Shown here: in pieces, positions 56,859-64,000 of the stretch
Layout of the letters: every line of letters begins with the position of its first letter
How positions within the stretch are numbered: position 1 is the stretch's first letter
NCBI RefSeq assembly: GCF_009497775.1
Contig: NZ_CP031012.1
Span: 2,728,001 to 2,792,000, forward strand
DNA length: 64,000 nt
Direction of reading: 5' to 3'
Source: Alcaligenes faecalis
GTDB lineage: Bacteria > Pseudomonadota > Gammaproteobacteria > Burkholderiales > Burkholderiaceae_B
Made by a program: the position numbers and the translations under genes
Notes under the pieces: generated by a model
Told to the model about the DNA's origin: nothing
Databases searched by the model: none
Seen by the model: the letters and a program-made list of their open reading frames with translations, nothing else

Positions 56859-57770
56859 ATGACCGACATTTTAAAAAAATACCTGTTCGCCGACCAAAGC
56901 ACACGAGCCCAGATTGTTCATCTAGAACAAGCCTGGCAAATGGGTCTGGAACACCAGCACTACCCTGCCTGCATCCGCGACTTGCTGGGCGAGCTGGTGG
57001 CCGCTTCGGTGCTCCTGGCGGGCAACCTCAAGTTTGACGGCTCCCTGATTTTGCAAATCCAGGGCGATGGCCCGATTGCCTTGCTGGTAGTGGAGTGCAC
57101 CTCGGACATGGACATACGCGCAACGGTATCGCTGCGTGAGAACCATCCCGTGCCCCAAACCGGCACTTTGCAAACCCTGCTGAACCCGCAAGGCCAAGGG
57201 CGCTTCACCGTGGTGCTGGCCCCGCGTCAGAGCAGCAAGGATTTCCGTCCTTACCAAGGCGTGGTGCCTCTGGAAGGCGAGACCGTTGCCGAGGTTCTGC
57301 AAACCTATATGCGCACCTCCGAACAGCTGGATACCCACCTGTGGCTGGCCGCCGACGAGAACCGTTGTGCGGGTCTGTTGCTGCAACGTATCCCGCCCCA
57401 AGGCGGCCACAGCCTGGCACAGAACCTGGACACCTGGGAACGCGCCCTGGCGCTGGGCTCCACCGTCCAGACTCAGGAATTGCTGCAACTGGATAGCGAC
57501 ACCCTGATTCATCGCCTGTTCTGGGAAGAAGACCTGCAAGTCTTTGAGCCTCAGTCCGTGCGCTGGCATTGCCCCTGTTCCCGTCAACGCGTCAGCAATA
57601 TGCTGCGCATGCTGGGCCGGGCAGAGATCGAGCAAATGCTGGCCGAGCAAGACACCATCAATGTGTCCTGCAACTTCTGCGGCAAGCCCTATCAGTACGA
57701 CGCAATTGATTGCGCGTCCCTGTTTGTCGACAAGGGCGATACCCAACCGGGTGACGATACCCTGCACTAA
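56859..57770 (+). CDS. hslO: Redox-regulated chaperone Hsp33
   Basis: Cytoplasmic holdase activated by oxidation, 303 residues. The N-terminal domain has LLGELVAASVLLAGNLKFDG and LILQIQGDGPIALLVVEC. The C-terminal zinc redox switch has CPC (in RWHCPCSRQ) and CNFC (in VSCNFCGKPY), the CxC...CxxC pattern of the family. A strong hairpin with a T-run ends the transcript 60 bp downstream. Confidence 0.96.
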   Translation: MTDILKKYLFADQSTRAQIVHLEQAWQMGLEHQHYPACIRDLLGELVAASVLLAGNLKFDGSLILQIQGDGPIALLVVECTSDMDIRATVSLRENHPVPQTGTLQTLLNPQGQGRFTVVLAPRQSSKDFRPYQGVVPLEGETVAEVLQTYMRTSEQLDTHLWLAADENRCAGLLLQRIPPQGGHSLAQNLDTWERALALGSTVQTQELLQLDSDTLIHRLFWEEDLQVFEPQSVRWHCPCSRQRVSNMLRMLGRAEIEQMLAEQDTINVSCNFCGKPYQYDAIDCASLFVDKGDTQPGDDTLH

Positions 57771-57829
57771 GCAGAAACCACTACGAGGGACTACGCCAGC
57801 ACAAGTCCTTCTACCGAGCTAAAAGACAG

Positions 57830-57864
57830 TCAGCCATGATGGCAACATCATGGCTGATTCTTTT
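57830..57864 (+). terminator. Terminator after hslO
   Basis: A 12-bp perfect stem TCAGCCATGATG/CATCATGGCTGA (57830-57841 with 57846-57857) has a GCAA loop and a T-rich tail (TTCTTTTTCTT). The right arm contains the ATG of the next ORF. Confidence 0.88.
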
Positions 57865-58677
57865 TCTTCACCCTATCATCAATCCGGTTTGGCAGGCGCT
57901 CACATCACGGGAGCCTTGCTGGCCATCATCCTGCTGAGCTGGCTGGTGCTGGACGTGCTGACGCTGTACTCCTTGCGCGTACGCCTGCAGCACGGCCTGT
58001 TGCAGGCAGCTCGTCAGGCCAGCGTGCATCATGCCCGGCCTGAAACCATTGCCCTGGCATTCAGCCAAACACTGGCTGCTGCCAAAGTGCCACTGCACGA
58101 TCAATGGCAAATCCAGATTCTGTCTCCCTCACCGCAGGCTTTCATGCTGCATGGCAGGCCTTCCCGGCTTCATGAGGGGCGTACAAGCATTACCCAGGGC
58201 TGGCAGGCGCGACAAGCGGATCAAGCCAGCCACGGCGGCCCCAGCATCTACCAGGCCAACACATTGCACTTGTACCTGCTCTATGCCCATAAGCCGGGAC
58301 CTCTTTCCTTGCTTCGCCTGCTACCCAAGCTTGCTGCCAGCATGCCTGGCCCTTCAGGTTCGGCAGCGGTCTGGCTACGCCTGGAAATCAGACACCCCAT
58401 GCAGTCTGATGCCGTGCAGTGGGATGACTTGGCTGACGGTCGAGTCGTCTATGCCCAGCAGACTGAAAACGAGCTTGCTTTGCCAGTTTCCCAAACAGGC
58501 TGGTCCGCAGACCTGGAGCCAGCGGAACCGCCATCAACGGTCGGAGATAGCCGTCTGCCGCCATGGGATGGCTCTGCTCAAGGATCAGGTCAGGATTCGC
58601 CCTCTCCAGGGCCTGCCGCCCCCACACCAGACTCAGGAGGAGCTGAATCTCTGCCCCCAAACCCTGCCTGCTACTAA
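57850..58677 (+). CDS. Unrecognised protein with TadE-like N-terminus
   Basis: Open frame of 275 codons. One hydrophobic segment (about 18-40, ITGALLAIILLSWLVLDVLT) is followed by an amphipathic helix (RVRLQHGLLQAARQASVHHA). This resembles TadE-type pilus proteins, although the conserved Glu after the membrane segment is not evident. The middle has beta-strand pairs (LHLYLLYAHKPGPL, VWLRLEIRHPMQSD). The last 55 residues are Pro/Ser/Gly-rich and disordered. No tad genes are near. The ATG lies inside the hslO terminator stem and there is no clear ribosome-binding site, so the true start and expression are uncertain. Confidence 0.5.
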   Translation: MADSFSSPYHQSGLAGAHITGALLAIILLSWLVLDVLTLYSLRVRLQHGLLQAARQASVHHARPETIALAFSQTLAAAKVPLHDQWQIQILSPSPQAFMLHGRPSRLHEGRTSITQGWQARQADQASHGGPSIYQANTLHLYLLYAHKPGPLSLLRLLPKLAASMPGPSGSAAVWLRLEIRHPMQSDAVQWDDLADGRVVYAQQTENELALPVSQTGWSADLEPAEPPSTVGDSRLPPWDGSAQGSGQDSPSPGPAAPTPDSGGAESLPPNPACY

Positions 58678-59038
58678 CTGTCGCGCCATTCGGGGCGGGC
58701 TTCAGATATCGGCAACATAGGACGCTATAAACGCATTCCTGCTCCAAGCGGAAGACAGAATTACAGCCAGTTATGGCCGTAGTCAGGGCAGTGAAGGGAA
58801 CAAGAAGAAGGAAAGCGCCGATAAGGCCGTCACAAAACCGACAAAGCCAAAGGGACTCGATAGCCACTCCGTCACCGCTCTGCCCCTGAAATGACTGCTA
58901 CTTAAAACCAGACCCGATCCAGGCCCACATACAAGGAGCGCAACAAAGCCCGGATCAACGATCCAAACACAAAGCAGGAGAACAATCAGGAATGAACAGG
59001 CCGATCAGCCGTTCCAGCAGCGCCTTGCGCGCTACTTC
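58678..59038. other. Intergenic gap, no gene recognised
   Basis: This 361-bp stretch lies between the TadE-like ORF and ftsB, which converge on it. Only very short open frames are present on either strand, none with both a ribosome-binding site and a recognisable product. I see no terminator with a clear T-run for either neighbour. Confidence 0.6.
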
Positions 59039-59344
59039 TTAACGTGGGCTGCTTGTTGTGGCAGCCGAACCACCGGGAGGCACGATCTGCACAAAGATCT
59101 CGCCTTCGCGCATCATGCCAAATTCGCTACGAGCACGCTCTTCAACCGCGTGGGTACCCGAACGCAAATCCTGAACCTCGGCCAGCAAGGCGTTGTTACG
59201 CGCCGTCAGGGCTTCATTGGTTTCTTTTTGCGCAACCAGCCTGGTCTGCATTTGCCGTACATCCAGCCAACCGCCTTTGCCCCACCATAAAGCGTAATGG
59301 GTTACCAGGGTCAGGCACAGCAGGAGCAGGACGATAAGGCGCAT
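59039..59344 (-). CDS. ftsB: Cell division protein FtsB
   Basis: Bitopic inner-membrane protein of the FtsQLB complex that activates septal wall synthesis. It has 101 residues: a membrane segment at about 2-20 (LIVLLLLCLTLVTHYALWWG), then a coiled coil (QMQTRLVAQKETNEALTARN), then the periplasmic ERARSEFGMMREGEIFVQIV. The frame is open to 59383, but that would put the start inside a hairpin; the ATG at 59344 gives the family N-terminus. It follows eno by 45 bp, the common eno-ftsB order. Confidence 0.93.
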   Translation of the reverse strand: MRLIVLLLLCLTLVTHYALWWGKGGWLDVRQMQTRLVAQKETNEALTARNNALLAEVQDLRSGTHAVEERARSEFGMMREGEIFVQIVPPGGSAATTSSPR

Positions 59345-59354
59345 GGTGATATAA

Positions 59355-59378
59355 GAACCGGGTCTTCTGACCCGGTTC
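59355..59378 (-). terminator. Hairpin between eno and ftsB
   Basis: A 10-bp perfect stem GAACCGGGTC/GACCCGGTTC (59355-59364 with 59369-59378) with a four-base loop lies 11 bp after the eno stop and 10 bp before the ftsB start. The T-run is short (TTCTTAT), so it may attenuate rather than fully stop transcription. Confidence 0.6.
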
Positions 59379-59389
59379 ATCAAACAGAA

Positions 59390-61030
<1,641 letters not shown>

Positions 61031-61477
61031 TCAAAGTAAATCTTTGTCGCCCGCTTTCAACAAGGCGCTTTCCCAGTTGCCCAGCAAGGTAATCAACTGG
61101 TTCAAGTCCTGATCGGAGAAGTCCTGCAGCATGGCTTCCACCAGGCGGCGGCGCCGGGGCAAGGTGGCCTCGACCAGTTCGCGGCCAGCGGAGCTGAGAC
61201 GCACATTGGTCAGGCGGTTGTCCTGCTCATCGGTGAAACGCTCGACCAAGCCCAGGGACTCTATGCTTTTAAGCTGCCGAGTCACCGCAGCCGGATCAAT
61301 GCGCAGCAAGCGCACCAATTGCTTTTGCGACAGGCAGCCGTTCTCCTGGTACAAGCAAATCAGGACACGCCAGCGTGGCAAGGGCATGCCCAATTGCTGG
61401 TCAAACGCCGCCATCAGACTGCGATACGTGCGCCCCAACTGCTGAGCCGCTTGAAGTTGCGGAAATTCATTCATCAT
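61031..61477 (-). CDS. MarR-family transcriptional regulator
   Basis: Winged-helix regulator of 148 residues. The HTH is around CLSQKQLVRLLRIDPAAVTR, followed by the wing DEQDNRLTNVRLSSAGRELV, both typical of MarR. The frame opens at TTG 61483, overlapping the upstream MFS stop; the ATG at 61477 is the more usual start. It is encoded right behind a DHA2 efflux gene on the same strand, so it very probably represses that gene in response to a toxic ligand. Confidence 0.88.
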   Translation of the reverse strand: MMNEFPQLQAAQQLGRTYRSLMAAFDQQLGMPLPRWRVLICLYQENGCLSQKQLVRLLRIDPAAVTRQLKSIESLGLVERFTDEQDNRLTNVRLSSAGRELVEATLPRRRRLVEAMLQDFSDQDLNQLITLLGNWESALLKAGDKDLL

Positions 61478-61479
61478 GT

Positions 61480-63054
61480 TCAAGACTGTTCTTGACGATT
61501 AAATCGTATCGGCGGCACTTTGCGTACCCAATAAAAACACCAGACAATCAGCAGCAAAGTCACGGCCATACCCATATTGACGGCATGTGCCAGGGCATCG
61601 CGGGCCAAGCCCAGATACATCTGCCCGTCCTGCCCCGCCTGCTCCAGAAACTGTGTCTGCTGACTCACACTCATCAGGACTTGCGGGTCTTGCAGGGAGT
61701 TGATCAGGCTCGTGGGCAAAGCCGCCAATTGCGTGCGGATGGCCTCACCATACTGGTAATTGATCAGGGTTCCGACCACCGCCGTACCCAACATGCCACC
61801 CACCATGCGCATGGACTGTAGCATGGCCGTGGCAATCCCCAGCATGGAGCGCTCGACAATTTCCTGCGCAAACACCGTCAGATTCGGCATGATGCAACCA
61901 ATACCAGTACCTGCAATCGTGGCGTAAATCACAAAATGCCAATGCGGATCGGTTTTCTTGATGAACACCATGCCCACGCAAGCAATGCTCAGCAGCACCA
62001 GACCCAGATAAAACATCATGGTGGGCCGACGCAGGCGCGTAATCGTACGGCCATTAATGATACTGCCCACGGTAATGAACACGACCAAGGGGGTGATCAA
62101 TAAACCGGCAGTTTGTGGCCGCAAACCGTAACCGCCTTGCAGCAACAGAGGCGCATAGAACAAGAGGCCAAACAGAATAAAGCCCAGACCGGCAGACAGA
62201 ACCAACAAAGAGAATTGAGCAGGGCTACTGAACAGGACCAAAGGCAGCAAAGGCTCTGTAACCCGACGTTCCCAAGCCACCAGCAGAACAAAGGCGGCCA
62301 CACTGCACAGTCCCAGCAAGACCATCAGGTAGCTACCGCCATATTGCGGCAAGAGCTCCACCAGCAGCTGAATAGATGCCAGCCCCACCATCAGCAGCAA
62401 GGCCCCCAGCCAATCCAGACGCACTTTAGTCTGACGGAAATGGCGAATCTGCGGCAAGTAACGATAGACAAAATACAGGCTTAACAAACCCACGGGCAGG
62501 TTCACATAAAACACGGAGCGCCAGCCATAGTGCTCGGTCAGAATCCCACCCAGAAAGGGCCCCACCCCGTTCGCAATCCCAAAGGAAGCGCTAAGCATGA
62601 CTTGCCAGCGCAAACGCACACGAGGGTCAGGAAACAGATCGGGCACACAGGCAAAAGCGGTCCCGACCAGCATGCCCCCGGCTATCCCCTGCAAGGCCCG
62701 AGCCAACACCAGCTGCAACATGCTTTGCGCCATGCCACAGAGTACGGAAGCCAGGGTAAACAAGACGATGGACACCAGCACAAAGCGGCGGCGTCCATAA
62801 AAATCCCCCAGGCGGCCAAAAATAGGCACGGTAATCACCGAAGTCAACAAATACGCGGTTGCCACCCAGGCATACAGTTCAAAACCATGCAGCTCGGACA
62901 CAATGGTGGGCAACGCTGTCCCGACCACGGTCTGATCAATTGCCACCAACATCACCACAAAGCACAGCCCCATCATCGCCAGTATGGATTCTGTGACTGA
63001 CAAGACACGCCCTGGCGTCTTTTGTGCTGCTTCCGATACGTTTACCATTTTCAT
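61480..63054 (-). CDS. DHA2-family (EmrB/QacA-like) MFS efflux transporter
   Basis: Drug:H+ antiporter of 524 residues with about 14 hydrophobic segments. VMLVAIDQTVVGTALPTIVS has the DHA2 motif D1. GRLGDFYGRRRFVLVSIVLF is the loop 2-3 motif and ARALQGIAGGMLVGTAFACV is motif C. Relatives export hydrophobic drugs. The ATG at 63054 is used; a second Met two codons on is possible. The marR gene overlaps its end, and the SDR gene is divergent. Confidence 0.9.
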   Translation of the reverse strand: MKMVNVSEAAQKTPGRVLSVTESILAMMGLCFVVMLVAIDQTVVGTALPTIVSELHGFELYAWVATAYLLTSVITVPIFGRLGDFYGRRRFVLVSIVLFTLASVLCGMAQSMLQLVLARALQGIAGGMLVGTAFACVPDLFPDPRVRLRWQVMLSASFGIANGVGPFLGGILTEHYGWRSVFYVNLPVGLLSLYFVYRYLPQIRHFRQTKVRLDWLGALLLMVGLASIQLLVELLPQYGGSYLMVLLGLCSVAAFVLLVAWERRVTEPLLPLVLFSSPAQFSLLVLSAGLGFILFGLLFYAPLLLQGGYGLRPQTAGLLITPLVVFITVGSIINGRTITRLRRPTMMFYLGLVLLSIACVGMVFIKKTDPHWHFVIYATIAGTGIGCIMPNLTVFAQEIVERSMLGIATAMLQSMRMVGGMLGTAVVGTLINYQYGEAIRTQLAALPTSLINSLQDPQVLMSVSQQTQFLEQAGQDGQMYLGLARDALAHAVNMGMAVTLLLIVWCFYWVRKVPPIRFNRQEQS

Positions 63055-63211
63055 TGACCATGCAATTATTGCCTAGTCAATCATTTTACGAGAGTGATAA
63101 AAACCTGACAAGCACTGCCTGAATCAAACTCTGTTCCCGCATCCCGGTACACAATAGCGATCATCCGGAAAGCAAGGCTTTCCAAGCGAATCTGCTCCAC
63201 AGGAAAAACGT

Positions 63212-63937
63212 ATGAATATCATGATTGTTGGTGCCAGCATGGGTCTGGGACGCGCTTTGATGGACGGCTTGGCCCAGGATGGCAACACGCTGTATGGCGT
63301 GGCTAGACGGCCACCTAGCTCCTTGGGCAGCTCTCTGAAACCGGACCCCAGCCCCAATCAGCACTGGATATGCGCCGATTTGTCCCAGCCGGACACCGCC
63401 AGCCAATTGGCAGCCGCCTGCCCGGACTCGCTGGACGTGCTCATCTACAACCTCGGGATTTGGGAGGACACGGCGTTCAGTGAGGAATACGATTTTCTGT
63501 CGCAAAGCGATCTGGCCCTCCGCCGTCTGGTCGATGTGAATCTGACTGGGGCCTTGCTGGCCATCCGTCACTTGCTGCCCCATTTATTACGCAGCAAACA
63601 ACCTCGCTTGATTCTGACGGGATCGACCTCGGGTCTGCGTCAAAGCGGACGGCCGGAAGTCGCTTTTGGTGCGACGAAATTTGCCTTGAATGGTTTGGCT
63701 GACAGCCTACGCGAAGGCTATAGAGATCAAGGGCTGGCAGTAAGCTGTCTGCAACTGGGCTATCTGAATACGGAAGATGGCCTGGATGTTCCCTTGCACA
63801 CGGCGGCTGAACGGGATCAGGGCGAGACCATCCCGGTCCATGACGTGCTCACCATTGTGCGCAGCCTGCTGCAACTGTCTCCGGCCAGCTTTATACGCGA
63901 GCTAATCCTGCCTGCCCTGCGTGATCCACGCTTTTAA
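63212..63937 (+). CDS. Short-chain dehydrogenase homologue lacking the catalytic Tyr
   Basis: Rossmann-fold protein of 241 residues with the SDR cofactor loop MIVGASMGLGRA (G7, G11, G13), NLG at 80-82 (usual NAG), N110 in VNLTG and S138 in LTGSTS. The YxxxK active site reads FGATK (F152, K156), so the proton-donating tyrosine is missing. Classical reductase activity is therefore doubtful; a binding, isomerase or regulatory role is possible. It is divergent from the MFS/MarR pair and near the window edge, with no neighbour that reveals its substrate. Confidence 0.82.
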   Translation: MNIMIVGASMGLGRALMDGLAQDGNTLYGVARRPPSSLGSSLKPDPSPNQHWICADLSQPDTASQLAAACPDSLDVLIYNLGIWEDTAFSEEYDFLSQSDLALRRLVDVNLTGALLAIRHLLPHLLRSKQPRLILTGSTSGLRQSGRPEVAFGATKFALNGLADSLREGYRDQGLAVSCLQLGYLNTEDGLDVPLHTAAERDQGETIPVHDVLTIVRSLLQLSPASFIRELILPALRDPRF

Positions 63938-64000
63938 ATATCAAAACAAGCGAATCCCGTTCCTGAGCTATTGAACAAAAGGGTTGGACTCTATACCTGG

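Noticed and set aside
58388..58867. Minus-strand frame of 159 codons with a hydrophobic start near 58867.
   Set aside because: Most of it is complementary to the TadE-like ORF. The hydrophobic part is short, has no ribosome-binding site and matches no family I recognise.
61095..61125. A GGTTCAAGTCC-like string resembling a tRNA T-arm.
   Set aside because: It lies inside the marR coding region, and no acceptor stem or anticodon arm can be drawn around it.

Overview
The window looks like chromosome of a betaproteobacterium of the family Alcaligenaceae, most like Alcaligenes. This rests on gene content and order: leuS-lptE-holA-proA, purD-hemF-nadD-rsfS-rlmH-maf, radC divergent from fkpB-ispH, and an ectRABCD operon. 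It also rests on the moderately high GC, GC-rich codon use and a betaproteobacterial H-NS-type protein. I identified this by reading, not by database search. I saw no rRNA, tRNA, CRISPR array, insertion sequence or phage gene.

Layout. 1-3.2 kb, minus strand: a MarR-type regulator (ectR) followed by ectA, ectB, ectC and the start of ectD, making ectoine and 5-hydroxyectoine. A sigma70-like promoter with a 25-bp palindrome stands in front. 3.5-17.3 kb: an amino-acid exporter (yddG), tldD, an H-NS-like protein, a DUF4136 lipoprotein, pepN-fbp, a quinone oxidoreductase, a DMT permease, a tartrate/malate-type dehydrogenase, ghrA and a HerA-like ATPase. 17.4-24.8 kb: a plus-strand housekeeping run (yebC, purD, hemF, nadD, rsfS, rlmH, maf) followed by dsbG, a DsrE-like gene and mipA. 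24.8-30.6 kb: sui1/yciH, a YdgA-like protein, a 3-hydroxyisobutyrate-dehydrogenase-type enzyme, maiA, ispH and fkpB on the minus strand, then radC.

30.7-46.2 kb is more accessory in character. It holds an RpiR regulator with two MFS transporters around a cysteine-less hydantoin-racemase homologue, then rpmE2 with a long structured leader, an ArnT-like protein with a MATE transporter, proXWV (glycine betaine/proline uptake), cfa and a Bcr/CflA exporter. Two short tandem-repeat tracts lie here. 46.3-60.7 kb returns to housekeeping genes: rpmB-rpmG, leuS-lptE-holA, proA-hemJ-rlmL, an RDD protein, hslO, an orphan TadE-like gene, ftsB and eno. The right end has a MarR/DHA2-MFS efflux pair and a short-chain dehydrogenase homologue lacking its catalytic tyrosine.

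How it fits together. Osmotic stress is a visible theme: ectoine synthesis, betaine/proline uptake by ProXWV, proline synthesis (proA) and membrane cyclopropanation (cfa). The most unusual item is the rRNA methyltransferase gene at 53.2-56.1 kb. About 440 of its residues are 17 tandem copies of a 26-residue arginine-rich unit encoded by a 78-bp minisatellite. Other notable items are the rpmE2 leader, the RpiR-controlled racemase/transporter cluster, an 11-copy perfect heptanucleotide repeat, and several palindromes in front of single genes.
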